This document shows, in pieces, positions 18,787-27,828 of a stretch of DNA of 64,000 nt; position 1 is the first letter of the stretch, and every line of letters begins with the position of its first letter. The notes beneath the pieces are model-generated. The model saw only the letters and a program-made list of their open reading frames with translations, ran no database searches and was not told the DNA's origin. The position numbers and the translations under genes were made by a program. The stretch is taken from the NCBI RefSeq assembly GCF_900109345.1, contig NZ_FNZN01000004.1:124001-188000 (forward strand), given 5' to 3'. The DNA comes from Maribacter orientalis (GTDB lineage Bacteria; Bacteroidota; Bacteroidia; Flavobacteriales; Flavobacteriaceae).

Positions 18787-18821
18787 ACGTATTATCTGTA
18801 ATTAGCTTCTTTAATTTATTA

Positions 18822-20192
18822 TTAATAATGACACTTTCCACATTCCAGACCACCCAATTGAGCAGCTGTCAAGTTATCTACACCATACTTCTTAGAAAGT
18901 TCAGCATGTATTTTTTCGTAATACTCATTACCTTCTACCTTAACATTGGTTTCTCGGTGACAATCTATACACCAACCCATAGTTAATGGAGAATATTGAT
19001 ACATAATTTCCATTTCCTCAACAGGACCGTGACATGTTTGACATTCAACACCGGCAACAGAAACATGTTGCGAATGATTGAAATATGCGAAATCTGGAAG
19101 GTTATGAATACGAACCCATTCTACAGGCTGACTTTCACCAGTGTATTTTTGACTCTCTTCATCCCATCCAACAGCTTTATACAATTTCTTGATTTCCCCT
19201 GTATAAAATTCGTTGGTATAGCCGTTCTCCAAATCTTCTTGAGTAGGACCTTCTGGATTACCAGCGTACTCATAAATAGACTTATGACAATTCATACAAA
19301 CATTCAAAGAAGGAATTCCGGAATGTTTTGAAACCCTCGCAGAGGAGTGACAATATTTACATTCAATCTTATTATCACCAGCATGTATTTTATGAGAATA
19401 ATGTATAGGTTGAATAGGCTTATAACCTTGATCAACACCTACCTGCATCATCCATCCGTAAGCAAAATAAGCACTACCCAGCAAAAGGAATATTGCTGTA
19501 ACCAAAACTAAAAATTGATTCTGAGCAAAAGCCTTCCAAATCGGAGTTCTTTTTTCGGCATTCTCTTTTTCAACGACAATACCATTTGCTTGAGCAATAC
19601 GTTGCAATGTTTTATTAACCAACAACAACATTACCACAAGAAGTCCGAATACCAGAACTAAAGCTCCCAAGATAATTTCGTTAGACACGCCAGCCGAACT
19701 TGCAGACCCGCCAGAACCAGATTGAACATCACCAGCGGCAGCGGCAGGAGCGGCAGGTGCCGGAGCAGCGGTATACGCTAAAATGTCATCAATATCACCA
19801 TTGGATAATGTTGGAAAAGCAGTCATTGCAGCCTGATTGTATTCCGCATACACCTTATTAGCATAAGCATCACCAGACTTAATTACACCTGGACTATTTT
19901 TTATCCAACTATACAGCCATTCTTTCCCCAATCCTTCATCTTCACTCAATCTACTCTCTACATTTGCTAATGCAGGACCAGTCATTTTACGATTTAACGC
20001 ATGACATGCAGCACAGTTCTGATTAAACAAAGCCTTACCTTTCGCAGCGTCACCACCAGCAGCGGCAGCTTCTGTTACCGTTGCATCAACAACAGCATCT
20101 TGCGCAGTTAATGAGCTTGCAAAAAGTAAAAATACAATTAGGGATAAACCTAAAATTTTAGAAAACTGATTTCGGTATGGAACCTTTTTCAT
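18822..20192 (-). CDS. actA: Alternative complex III multihaem cytochrome ActA
   Basis: Multihaem c-type cytochrome subunit of ACIII, 456 residues from the ATG at 20190-20192. A signal-anchor segment (about 11-30) precedes a mono-haem domain with CAACH (C60, C63, H64), an Ala/Pro/Gly-rich linker, two further hydrophobic stretches (about 168-190 and 222-245), and a pentahaem c7/c3-like domain with CKYCH, CMNCH, CQTCH, CIDCH and, at the extreme C-terminus, CGKCH: six haem sites in all. The frame extends to 20291, but the extra 33 residues do not look like a signal peptide and would include the likely transcription start. First gene of the operon. Confidence 0.93.
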   Translation of the reverse strand: MKKVPYRNQFSKILGLSLIVFLLFASSLTAQDAVVDATVTEAAAAGGDAAKGKALFNQNCAACHALNRKMTGPALANVESRLSEDEGLGKEWLYSWIKNSPGVIKSGDAYANKVYAEYNQAAMTAFPTLSNGDIDDILAYTAAPAPAAPAAAAGDVQSGSGGSASSAGVSNEIILGALVLVFGLLVVMLLLVNKTLQRIAQANGIVVEKENAEKRTPIWKAFAQNQFLVLVTAIFLLLGSAYFAYGWMMQVGVDQGYKPIQPIHYSHKIHAGDNKIECKYCHSSARVSKHSGIPSLNVCMNCHKSIYEYAGNPEGPTQEDLENGYTNEFYTGEIKKLYKAVGWDEESQKYTGESQPVEWVRIHNLPDFAYFNHSQHVSVAGVECQTCHGPVEEMEIMYQYSPLTMGWCIDCHRETNVKVEGNEYYEKIHAELSKKYGVDNLTAAQLGGLECGKCHY

Positions 20193-20277
20193 ATATCGAA
20201 TATTTCTATCGGAATCTTGGCATGATTTTGGTCGTAGATGAAACCTATTAATATCCATCAAACGCCTAAATCGGAGA

Positions 20278-20285
20278 CAAAAATA
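20278..20285 (-). promoter_or_regulatory. Putative -7 element of the act-cta operon
   Basis: Minus-strand TATTTTTG (TAnnTTTG) lies 85 nt before the actA ATG. No TTG sits at the standard spacing, so this is tentative. Confidence 0.35.
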
Positions 20286-20364
20286 CGACATAGACTTTAT
20301 TTTGAAAATGTTAATGTATTTATAATTTACAATTTAGAAATATTCTAAATAAACTCTGATTTAT

Positions 20365-20392
20365 TTGTTTGATCCTTAATAATTTACTTTTG
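20365..20392 (+). promoter_or_regulatory. Promoter of the SPOR-domain gene
   Basis: TTG (20365-20367), 17 nt, then TACTTTTG (20385-20392), matching the Bacteroidota -33/-7 consensus. Transcription should start about 25 nt before the ATG at 20424. Confidence 0.65.
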
Positions 20393-20423
20393 TAACGATT
20401 CAAAATAAAACTACACATAGGCT

Positions 20424-20795
20424 ATGAAAATACTAAGTACAATGGTGCTTTTTGCATGTTTTACTCATTTTAGCTATTCACAAGGCGCTAAAGTAAACAT
20501 TCAACAAGATCAAAAAATTGATCAATTATTAGAGATATATAAATCTTCATTAAGTAATAACGAATACTATAGGATACAAGTTGGATTTGGAGACTACGCC
20601 AAAGCGCAGCGCATAAAAGCAAATGTTGAAGAAGATTTTCCTGATCTACCTTCAAAAATTGATTTTGACTCTCCTACTTATCGTGTACGTGTTGGTCGAT
20701 TCACATCTAAATTAGATGCCGAACGAAAATTTAACGAGGTCCGGATTAAATATCCAGATGCGATGTTATTAAAACCAAAAAAATCGACCAATTAG
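20424..20795 (+). CDS. Small secreted SPOR-domain protein
   Basis: 123 residues: a signal peptide (MKILSTMVLFACFTHFSYSQ), a short spacer, then one SPOR domain (about 44-117). The domain shows the two half repeats YRIQVGFGDYAKAQRIKANV and YRVRVGRFTSKLDAERKF. SPOR domains bind denuded glycan strands of peptidoglycan at septa. Nothing else is attached, so this is a solo periplasmic septal binder. The stop codon lies inside the terminator stem. Monocistronic, between the diverging act operon and the converging infB operon. Confidence 0.88.
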   Translation: MKILSTMVLFACFTHFSYSQGAKVNIQQDQKIDQLLEIYKSSLSNNEYYRIQVGFGDYAKAQRIKANVEEDFPDLPSKIDFDSPTYRVRVGRFTSKLDAERKFNEVRIKYPDAMLLKPKKSTN

Positions 20796-20809
20796 GTCGA
20801 TTTTTTTTT
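20781..20809. terminator. Bidirectional terminator between the SPOR gene and infB
   Basis: Stem AAATCGACC (20781-20789) / GGTCGATTT (20795-20803), loop of 5 nt, with a T run on the plus strand and an A run on the other side. It contains the stop codon of the SPOR gene and lies 40 nt past the infB stop, so it can serve both. Confidence 0.88.
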
Positions 20810-20850
20810 GAGCATTATTAAGCCCTAGCTTAACTTATATTCCTAAATTC

Positions 20851-23664
20851 TTATTTAGATTTCAATTTCTTCTTAACTGCTACCTCTTGGAATGCTTCTA
20901 CAATATCCCCTTCTATGATGTCATTATAGTTTTTAACCTGAAGACCACAATCATATCCTTTAGCTACCTCTCTAACATCATCCTTAAATCGTTTTAAGGA
21001 AGATAGAGTACCAGTATAGATTACTACACCGTCACGTATTAATCGGATATTAGAATTTCTAAAGATTTTTCCACTAGTTACCATACAACCGGCAATAGTA
21101 CCAATCTTAGAAATCTTAAATGTCTCTCTTATTTCAGCGGTACCAGAAATCTCCTCTTTCATCTCAGGAGACAACATACCTTCCATTGCATCTTTAAGGT
21201 CGTTGATAGCAGCATATATAATAGAATACATACGAATATCTATTTCTTCTTTTTCAGCAATGGCCTTAGCATTACCCATTGGTCTTACATTAAAACCAAT
21301 AATAACTGCATCTGAAGCTGAAGCCAATAAAACGTCTGACTCCGTAATAGGACCAACTGCCTTATGTATAATGTTTACTTGGATTTCATCTGTAGACAAT
21401 TTTTGGAATGAATCAGTCAATGCTTCAACAGAACCATCAACATCACCTTTTAGAATAATGTTAAGTTCTTTAAACTCACCTAACGCGATTCTTCTTCCAA
21501 TTTCATCAAGAGTAATATGACGCTGTGTTCTTACGGACTGCTCACGTTGTAATTGCGATCTTCTAGAAGCAATTTGCTTAGCTTCACGTTCATCTTCTAA
21601 TACATAGAACTTATCACCAGCTTGCGAAGCACCATCAAGACCTAATATAGATATTGGTCGAGAAGGACCTACTTCTGTAACAGATTTACCTCTTTCATCT
21701 TGCATTGCCTTAATCTTACCACTAGTGGTACCGGCCAATACATAATCACCAATTTTAAGGGTACCCGACTGAACTAAAACCGTAGACACATAACCCTTAC
21801 CTTTATCTAAAAAGGCCTCTACAACTGTACCAGAAGCACGTTTATCAGGGTTTGCCTTAAGCTCTAAAATTTCAGCTTCAAGTAATACTTTCTCTAATAG
21901 TTCTTTAACACCTAAACCTGTTTTTGCAGAAATATCATGAGATTGAATTTTTCCACCCCAATCTTCTACCAACAAATTCATTTGTGCCAAACCTTCTTTT
22001 ATTTTATCAGGGTTAGCTGTTGATTTATCAATTTTATTTATAGCAAAAACGATTGGCACACCAGCAGCTTGCGCATGACTAATAGCTTCTTTCGTTTGTG
22101 GCATAATGTCATCATCTGCAGCAACTACGATTATTGCGATATCGGTAACTTGAGCACCTCTAGCACGCATAGCTGTAAACGCTTCGTGACCAGGTGTATC
22201 TAAGAAAGCTATACGCTCTCCATTCTCTAACGTAACCCCATAAGCACCAATATGTTGAGTGATTCCTCCACTTTCACCGGCAATAACATTCTCCTTACGT
22301 ATATAATCCAACAAAGAAGTCTTACCGTGATCCACATGACCCATCACTGTTACGATTGGAGCTCGTGGTTTCAAATCTTCAGGGGCATCAACGGCCTCAA
22401 CTATACTTTCTTCAATATCAGCTGTTACGAAATCGACCTCATAACCAAACTCTTCAGCCACAATAGACAAGGTTTCAGCATCTAAACGCTGATTCATTGT
22501 TACCATAATACCTAAAGACATACAAGCAGAAATAATTTCGGTGGTAGAAACACCCATCATGGTCGCAACCTCAGTTGCCGTAACGAACTCAGTAACTTTA
22601 AGTACTTTGTTCTCTAATTCTTGTTGTTCAAGATCTTTCTCCGTTTGTTCACGGTGCTGATCTCTTTTGCTTCTTCTATATTTAGCACCTTTACCCTTTT
22701 TAGACTTACCTTGAAGTTTTTCTAAGGTTTCACGTACTTGTTTTTGTACATCTTCTTCAGTAGGCTCTACTTTTGCTACAGGTGCAAATCGACCTCTACC
22801 TTTATTACGATCTCCAGTATTTGGAGCTGTTCTTGTTTGACCTGGTCCAGAAGGATTCTTTGTTACAATTCTTCTTCTTCTCTTTTTACGATCAACACCC
22901 GCTTTGTCAGCAGGCTTTCTTTCTTCTTTCTTTTTCTTTGGCTTTTCGAACTTACTAAGATCAATTTTCTCACCAGCAATTTTTGGTCCGGTAAGCTTTT
23001 GATATTGAGTCTCAATAGTTTTTGGCTCATCAGATTCTGCCTTAACCTCTACTTCAGGTTCTTTTGGAATCTCTTTTTTAATCTCTACCTTTTTAGTTAC
23101 CTCAACTTTTGGCCCCTCAACTTTAGGTTCCTGAACTTTAGGTTCTTCCTTCTTAACTTCCACTTTTGGAACAACAGGAACTTCTTTAGGCTTTTCTTCT
23201 ACAACCTTAGGAGTTTCTTTGACCTCTACTTTTGCTTCAACCTTTTCCTCTACTTTTGGTTCTTCTTTAGCAGGCTCTTCCCTTTTCTTCTTAGGACTAA
23301 GGTCAATTTTACCCACCATTTTAGGACCTGCAAGTTCAACTTTGCCAACCAAAGTATTCTGTCCAGCCTCGGTACTTTTACGCTCACGCGCTAATCGACG
23401 ATCCTCTTGCTCTTTTTCCAATTGAACACGAATTGCCTCTTTCTCCTTACGCTTTTCCTCTCCGACTTCCTTAGATGCAACCTTTTTACTCTTATCCGTT
23501 TGGAACTCGTCAAGCAATACTTGATAAACATCGTCAGAAATTTTTGTGGTAGGCCTCGCTTCCACATCATGTCCTTTCCCATTAAGAAAGTCCACTGCCC
23601 TATCCAAGGAAATATTAAGTTCACGAAGAACTTTATTAAGCCTTATTTTTGCATTGTCTGCCAT
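20851..23664 (-). CDS. infB: Translation initiation factor IF-2
   Basis: GTPase that places initiator tRNA on the 30S subunit and promotes subunit joining. 937 residues. A small N-terminal IF2_N module ([20 protein letters not shown]) is followed by a long Lys/Glu/Pro-rich low-complexity region (about 60-330). A second IF2_N-like module and the G domain come next: G1 GHVDHGKT at 442-449, DTPGHEAFT, and NKID. The C-terminal domains II-IV are complete (ending near [10 protein letters not shown]). Third gene of rimP-nusA-infB, 42 nt after nusA; rbfA and truB do not follow here. Confidence 0.97.
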   Translation of the reverse strand: MADNAKIRLNKVLRELNISLDRAVDFLNGKGHDVEARPTTKISDDVYQVLLDEFQTDKSKKVASKEVGEEKRKEKEAIRVQLEKEQEDRRLARERKSTEAGQNTLVGKVELAGPKMVGKIDLSPKKKREEPAKEEPKVEEKVEAKVEVKETPKVVEEKPKEVPVVPKVEVKKEEPKVQEPKVEGPKVEVTKKVEIKKEIPKEPEVEVKAESDEPKTIETQYQKLTGPKIAGEKIDLSKFEKPKKKKEERKPADKAGVDRKKRRRRIVTKNPSGPGQTRTAPNTGDRNKGRGRFAPVAKVEPTEEDVQKQVRETLEKLQGKSKKGKGAKYRRSKRDQHREQTEKDLEQQELENKVLKVTEFVTATEVATMMGVSTTEIISACMSLGIMVTMNQRLDAETLSIVAEEFGYEVDFVTADIEESIVEAVDAPEDLKPRAPIVTVMGHVDHGKTSLLDYIRKENVIAGESGGITQHIGAYGVTLENGERIAFLDTPGHEAFTAMRARGAQVTDIAIIVVAADDDIMPQTKEAISHAQAAGVPIVFAINKIDKSTANPDKIKEGLAQMNLLVEDWGGKIQSHDISAKTGLGVKELLEKVLLEAEILELKANPDKRASGTVVEAFLDKGKGYVSTVLVQSGTLKIGDYVLAGTTSGKIKAMQDERGKSVTEVGPSRPISILGLDGASQAGDKFYVLEDEREAKQIASRRSQLQREQSVRTQRHITLDEIGRRIALGEFKELNIILKGDVDGSVEALTDSFQKLSTDEIQVNIIHKAVGPITESDVLLASASDAVIIGFNVRPMGNAKAIAEKEEIDIRMYSIIYAAINDLKDAMEGMLSPEMKEEISGTAEIRETFKISKIGTIAGCMVTSGKIFRNSNIRLIRDGVVIYTGTLSSLKRFKDDVREVAKGYDCGLQVKNYNDIIEGDIVEAFQEVAVKKKLKSK

Positions 23665-23706
23665 AAATACTGATTCCCGTTCTTTTATTTAAGTGCTAAT
23701 ATATAG

Positions 23707-24939
23707 CTAATCTTCTAATTCTTCTTTTAGGATTCGCACAACTTCTAAAATAGTTTCCTCTTCTAAATCAGTGCGTTTCACTAAATCTGCAACATCTTGC
23801 TCTAAGACGCTACGAGCTGTATCCATTCCAATCTTCTTGAATTCTTCAATAATCCAAGCATCGATTTCATCAGAGAACTCTGTTAACTCAACATCTTCCT
23901 CTACTCCTTCACGGAATACATCTATCTCATAACCAGTTAACTGACCAGCTAATCTAATATTATGACCACCTCTACCTATAGCCTTCGAAACCTCTTCTGG
24001 CTTCAAATAAACTTGAGCAGTCTTTTTCTCCTCGTTCAATTTCACAGATGAAACTCTCGCTGGACTCAAAGCCCTAGTAACCAATAATTGTGGGTTAGCT
24101 GTCCAGTTAATAACATCTATATTCTCATTACCTAATTCACGAACAATACCATGAATTCTAGAACCTTTCATACCTACACAAGCACCTACAGGATCAATAC
24201 GATCATCATAAGAATCAACAGCAACTTTTGCCTTTTCACCTGGAATACGAACAACTTTCTTCACTGTAATTAAACCATCAAAAACCTCTGGTATTTCTTG
24301 GAAGAATAATTGCTCCAAAAACTTAGGTGAGCTTCTTGACATTATAATAGTGGGTTTTGCACCTTTCAATTCAACGCTTTCGATTACACCCCTAACGTTA
24401 TCTCCTTTACGGAAAAAATCTGATGGTATCTGTCTATCTTTAGGAAGAATGATTTCATTTCCTTCATCATCCAACAAAATTATAGCCTTATGACGAATAT
24501 GATGCACCTCTGCAGTATAAATCTCCCCCTCTAAATCCTTAAAGTGCTTATATATAGTTGTATTATCGTGCTCATGAATTTTTGAAATAAGATTCTGACG
24601 TAATGCCAAAATAGCTCTTCTCCCTAAATCGATTAATTTAACTTCTTCAGACACATCTTCACCAACTTCAAAATCTGGCTCTATTTTACGCGCTGCAGAT
24701 AAAGAAATTTCCTCATTTGGTTCTTCAACCTCACCATCGTTAACCACGATACGGTTACGCCAAATTTCTAAATCCCCTTTATCCGGATTAATAATGATAT
24801 CAAAGTTATCATCTGAACCAAACTTCTTCTTAAGCGCATTTCTGAAAACATCTTCCAAAATGGCCATCAACGTTACCCTGTCTATGAATTTATCGTCCTT
24901 AAACTCTGAGAAAGATTCAATTAACGCAATATTTTCCAT
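23707..24939 (-). CDS. nusA: Transcription termination/antitermination factor NusA
   Basis: RNA polymerase-binding factor controlling pausing, termination and antitermination. 410 residues, shorter than the 495 of E. coli because it lacks the two C-terminal acidic repeats. N-terminal polymerase-binding domain (ALIESFSEFKDDKFIDR), S1 domain (GEIYTAEVHHIRHKAIILLD), and two KH domains (VGACVGMKGSRIHGIVRELG and AIGRGGHNIRLAGQLTGYEI) are in order. It lies 12 nt after rimP and 42 nt before infB. Confidence 0.96.
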   Translation of the reverse strand: MENIALIESFSEFKDDKFIDRVTLMAILEDVFRNALKKKFGSDDNFDIIINPDKGDLEIWRNRIVVNDGEVEEPNEEISLSAARKIEPDFEVGEDVSEEVKLIDLGRRAILALRQNLISKIHEHDNTTIYKHFKDLEGEIYTAEVHHIRHKAIILLDDEGNEIILPKDRQIPSDFFRKGDNVRGVIESVELKGAKPTIIMSRSSPKFLEQLFFQEIPEVFDGLITVKKVVRIPGEKAKVAVDSYDDRIDPVGACVGMKGSRIHGIVRELGNENIDVINWTANPQLLVTRALSPARVSSVKLNEEKKTAQVYLKPEEVSKAIGRGGHNIRLAGQLTGYEIDVFREGVEEDVELTEFSDEIDAWIIEEFKKIGMDTARSVLEQDVADLVKRTDLEEETILEVVRILKEELED

Positions 24940-24951
24940 TGGTAATTACAA

Positions 24952-25413
24952 TTAAAATTTTAATACAACTTTTGCTTTAATAATATCTGAAAAATTTACT
25001 TCTTCTTTTTTCTGAACCGTAACCTTTCCTTTTCCAATAGGCTTAGGCTCTCTTGCCTTCCACTCTAAAACAATGAATCCATCATTTACCGAGGTTAAAT
25101 TACCTTCGAATTTCTGATCCTTTGTTTGAACTTCAAGCTTTCTTCCAACATTCTTTAAATATTGACGTGGCATTACTAACGGAGCCGAAGCACCTGCCGA
25201 AGCAACTTCTAGTGAAAAATCGTACTCGTCTCGATCTAAATTATGCTCGATAGCCCTACTAATTTTCATACAGTCACTAACCGTAACCCCATGATCACCG
25301 TCTATTACCACGTGAATACTATTATCAGCACCCATGGTAAAATCAATCAAAAATAGGGATGGGTCTTCTTCAAGACCTTGCTCTAATAATTCTTTTACTT
25401 TTTCCTTTAGCAT
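24952..25413 (-). CDS. rimP: Ribosome maturation factor RimP
   Basis: Assists late assembly of the 30S subunit. 153 residues from the ATG at 25411-25413 (MLKEKVKELLEQGLEEDPSL). Recognised by CMKISRAIEHNLD followed by FSLEVASAGASAPLVMPRQY, the usual conserved centre of the family, and by the SH3-like C-terminus. The frame stays open to 25479, but the extra 22 residues would be encoded by the leader hairpin and come very close to the -7 element, so they are rejected. First gene of the operon. Confidence 0.95.
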   Translation of the reverse strand: MLKEKVKELLEQGLEEDPSLFLIDFTMGADNSIHVVIDGDHGVTVSDCMKISRAIEHNLDRDEYDFSLEVASAGASAPLVMPRQYLKNVGRKLEVQTKDQKFEGNLTSVNDGFIVLEWKAREPKPIGKGKVTVQKKEEVNFSDIIKAKVVLKF

Positions 25414-25431
25414 AAATAATAAGTAATAAAA

Positions 25432-25452
25432 GAGGGGACTAATTGTCCCCTC
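25432..25452 (-). promoter_or_regulatory. Terminator-like hairpin in the rimP leader (possible attenuator)
   Basis: GAGGGGAC (25432-25439) and GTCCCCTC (25445-25452) form a perfect 8-bp, GC-rich stem with a 5-nt loop. In the minus-strand RNA it is followed directly by TTTTATTA. It lies between the rimP promoter (25482-25511) and the rimP ATG, so it cannot be the terminator of an upstream gene. An attenuator or protein-binding site is inferred. Confidence 0.55.
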
Positions 25453-25481
25453 ATGAATACTTTTATATCCTTTCAGCACTG

Positions 25482-25511
25482 CAAATATACAATAAATTTA
25501 ATTTCCTACAA
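25482..25511 (-). promoter_or_regulatory. Promoter of the rimP-nusA-infB operon
   Basis: On the minus strand: TTG (25511-25509), exactly 19 nt, then TATATTTG (25489-25482). This is a full match to the Bacteroidota consensus, with a predicted leader of about 60 nt. Confidence 0.8.
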
Positions 25512-25633
25512 TACCGTTTCACTTCCTAATTCAATCAACACTAAAACAGTCAAATAAAAAATAACCTCTTTAGAAAGAAGCAAGGCTAGTTTTTATGTTA
25601 ATTTTAGGCGAATGTCAACCAAAACACAACCAA

Positions 25634-26935
25634 ATGGAAATTTTATCCTCCTATAACCTAATCATTGGCGCATCGCTTATTGTTGTATTGTCGTTCTTAT
25701 TTAATGGCATATCAAAAAAAACGAATATACCTGCAGTGTTAATGCTAATCGTATTAGGCATACTAATAAAGATAGGCTTAGGGTTTTTTATTCCTGAAAT
25801 ACCCGATTTTAAAGGCTCCTTAGAAATATTAGGAACAGTAGGTTTAATTATGATTGTACTTGAGGCCGCTTTAGAACTAGAGCTGAAGAAAGAAAAATTA
25901 TGGCCTATTCTAAAATCAATGGCGGTTGCTTTAATAGGCTTAATTGGCTCTGCATATATAGCAGCACTCATTCTATATCAATTCATACCCAATATGACCA
26001 TGCAATCTGCCTGGCTATACGCAACCCCCCTATCCATTCTTTCAAGCGCTATAATTATACCTAGTGTTGGCGGACTCGCAGAAACTAAAAAAGAATTTCA
26101 TATTTATGAAAGCACCTTTTCTGACATCATGGGTATTATGATGTTCTATTTCTTAATAGGCAAACTAAATCCTACAGAGGATGCTGGTGTAGTAGGTTTC
26201 GCAGGAAATTTAGTACTAACCATCATAATTGCAATTGTTGCGAGTTATGCTATCATCTTAATATTTCAACGTATTAAAAGTCAGGCAAAACAATTTTTAC
26301 TCATATCGGTATTACTGCTACTATATGCAATTGGAAAAAAGATGCACTTATCCTCTTTAATTATAATCCTCATATTCGGTTTAATTGTAAAGAATGTGAA
26401 TTTATTTTTTCCTGGGAAAACAAAAATTTTCTTGGAATCTGAACGGATGCAACAAATATATCATGAACTACATATAATAACTTTAGAAACCGCATTTGTC
26501 GTTCGCACCTTCTTTTTTGTGATATTCGGAATCACAATTGTGCTTGCAACCTTATTAAGCGTTAATGTAGCAATAGTGAGTTTACTAATAATAGCCTCTA
26601 TTTACGCAATACGCTTTATTGTACTTATTATCTTTGTCGGCAAAGACATACTACCACAACTATTTATTGCCCCAAGAGGATTAATAACCATATTACTTTT
26701 TTACGCGATACCCATGGAAGCTCAAGTAGAAGGATTCGAATCGGGTATATTGTTATTTGTAATAATCGCAACAAGCTTAGTTATGACGTGGGCTATGATT
26801 CACGACAAACGCAAAATGGGAACCATGCTAGATGAAATAGATGAAGAAATATTAGAACGCAATTTAGCTGAAGATGCATTACGTGCTTCTGAAATAGAAT
26901 CAGCAAACGACCATAGTATTGAAAAAACGCAGTAA
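25634..26935 (+). CDS. Cation:proton antiporter (CPA family)
   Basis: Inner-membrane Na+ or K+/H+ exchanger, 433 residues from the ATG at 25634. About 11-12 hydrophobic segments are visible. The region SYNLIIGASLIVVLSFLFNG, then TNIPAVLMLIVLGILIKIG, is typical of the Kef/NhaP-like CPA superfamily. A polar membrane stretch, FIAPRGLITILLFYAI, corresponds to the conserved helix before the C-terminus. It ends in an acidic cytoplasmic tail of about 50 residues (DEIDEEILERNLAEDALRAS) without a recognisable TrkA-N domain. The frame extends 13 codons upstream (25595), but those residues are polar and do not fit a first helix. Confidence 0.82.
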   Translation: MEILSSYNLIIGASLIVVLSFLFNGISKKTNIPAVLMLIVLGILIKIGLGFFIPEIPDFKGSLEILGTVGLIMIVLEAALELELKKEKLWPILKSMAVALIGLIGSAYIAALILYQFIPNMTMQSAWLYATPLSILSSAIIIPSVGGLAETKKEFHIYESTFSDIMGIMMFYFLIGKLNPTEDAGVVGFAGNLVLTIIIAIVASYAIILIFQRIKSQAKQFLLISVLLLLYAIGKKMHLSSLIIILIFGLIVKNVNLFFPGKTKIFLESERMQQIYHELHIITLETAFVVRTFFFVIFGITIVLATLLSVNVAIVSLLIIASIYAIRFIVLIIFVGKDILPQLFIAPRGLITILLFYAIPMEAQVEGFESGILLFVIIATSLVMTWAMIHDKRKMGTMLDEIDEEILERNLAEDALRASEIESANDHSIEKTQ

Positions 26936-27019
26936 ACATCAAAAGAAGATCCTATTTGATATAAAAATAGCATACGAAATAGCTTAAAAAGGGTCGTCTT
27001 TTTTTAACCTTAATGAGTA

Positions 27020-27352
27020 CTATTGAGGACCAAACGAGGCATGAACCTCTACCTGATCGCTTTGAACTTCAAGCTGATTATTGTTCATGCTATCCACTTC
27101 TTTTCTAAAACGAAGAATCATAAGTGTATCTAATTGCTGATCGATACTGTCTCGCAAAACCCTCCAGTTAGTGGAATTCATTTTTTTATTGTACTCCATT
27201 ATTTTATTGAACCTATCTAAATTATAACGGTTCGCTTTCCATGCATGTGTAGTACTTTCTTCGTGCTTTAAATCTTGCAAGTAAAATCCAATGCCAAATC
27301 CAAGCAACACAATAATCAATAAAATTTTTAAAATTTTTGGAGAAAGATTCAT
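27020..27352 (-). CDS. Small membrane-anchored protein of unknown function
   Basis: 110 residues that I do not recognise. One N-terminal membrane helix (ILKILLIIVLLGFGIGFYL, about 7-25) is followed by a charged, probably helical domain of about 85 residues (HEESTTHAWKANRYNLDRFN, then DSIDQQLDTLMILRFRKEVD), likely periplasmic or cytoplasmic coiled coil. It converges on the antiporter gene and has its own weak promoter candidate (TATTTTTG at 27445-27452, minus). Composition matches its neighbours. Confidence 0.6.
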   Translation of the reverse strand: MNLSPKILKILLIIVLLGFGIGFYLQDLKHEESTTHAWKANRYNLDRFNKIMEYNKKMNSTNWRVLRDSIDQQLDTLMILRFRKEVDSMNNNQLEVQSDQVEVHASFGPQ

Positions 27353-27544
27353 AGGTCAAGTTATTAAGGGCACTAAATTATAACAAAACGACATCGAAAT
27401 GGTTTCTTTTCCGATAAATTACTAACGTTATTAGATTAAATGTACAAAAATACTGACATAATAGATAGCCATTTCTTCTCGTTAACATTCATATCAAATC
27501 TCATCACTCCACAAATTTAACGAATACACAGTTTGTTAAAAACA

Positions 27545-27576
27545 AAAATCCCGACATCATATGATATCGGGATTTT
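27545..27576 (-). terminator. Terminator downstream of tRNA-Gln
   Basis: A near-perfect palindrome with arms AAAATCCCGA and TCGGGATTTT around a further self-complementary centre, ending in TTTTTG on the minus strand. It lies 15 nt past the tRNA 3' end. Confidence 0.8.
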
Positions 27577-27591
27577 CTTTGTTCTCATTAG

Positions 27592-27662
27592 TTGGCCCAC
27601 AAGGACTCGAACCTTGAATGACGGTACCAAAAACCGAAGTGTTACCATTACACCATGGGCCA
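27592..27662 (-). tRNA. tRNA-Gln (anticodon UUG)
   Basis: 71 nt, no encoded CCA. Acceptor TGGCCCA pairs with TGGGCCA, discriminator A. The D arm is GTGT/ACAC, the anticodon loop TTTTGGT gives UUG, and the T arm contains GGTTCGAGTCC. The anticodon stem is CGGT/ACCG with a T-T mismatch at position 27/43. Confidence 0.95.
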
Positions 27663-27680
27663 ATACCTTCTAAGAGGGTG

Positions 27681-27710
27681 CAAATTTAAAACAATGTTTG
27701 GTTTCACCAA
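27681..27710 (-). promoter_or_regulatory. Promoter of tRNA-Gln
   Basis: Minus strand: TTG (27710-27708), 19 nt, TAAATTTG (27688-27681). The predicted start is about 13 nt before the tRNA 5' end. The TTG lies inside a 10-bp palindrome (27693-27715). Confidence 0.75.
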
Positions 27711-27715
27711 ACATT
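27693..27715. repeat. Palindrome overlapping the tRNA-Gln -33 element
   Basis: AATGTTTGGT (27693-27702), 3-nt centre, ACCAAACATT (27706-27715): a perfect 10-bp inverted repeat. A T run follows on the plus strand, so it could alternatively act as a terminator there, but no plus-strand gene close upstream needs one. Confidence 0.55.
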
Positions 27716-27828
27716 TTTTAATGTAATAATAAAAAATAGTGCTTTTACCCTGTTAAAGGTTTATAAAAATAGTACAAACTTCTCTATATTAATTAGTAAA
27801 TTCGCCACTTAGGTTTAACCCAAGCTTC

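Noticed and set aside
20193-20291. Upstream extension of actA by 33 codons
   Set aside because: The extension is Arg/Cys-rich, not signal-like, and the internal ATG at 20192 gives a good export signal.
22738-23394. A 218-codon plus-strand open frame rich in Phe/Leu/Ser
   Set aside because: It is the antisense of the Lys/Glu-rich region of infB; the composition is a mirror of that repeat-like coding.
25414-25479. Upstream extension of rimP by 22 codons
   Set aside because: It would be encoded by the leader hairpin and begins only about 3 nt from the -7 element, at or beyond the expected transcription start.
27545-27576. Palindrome considered as a regulatory RNA
   Set aside because: Its place just after tRNA-Gln and its T run make a terminator the simplest reading.
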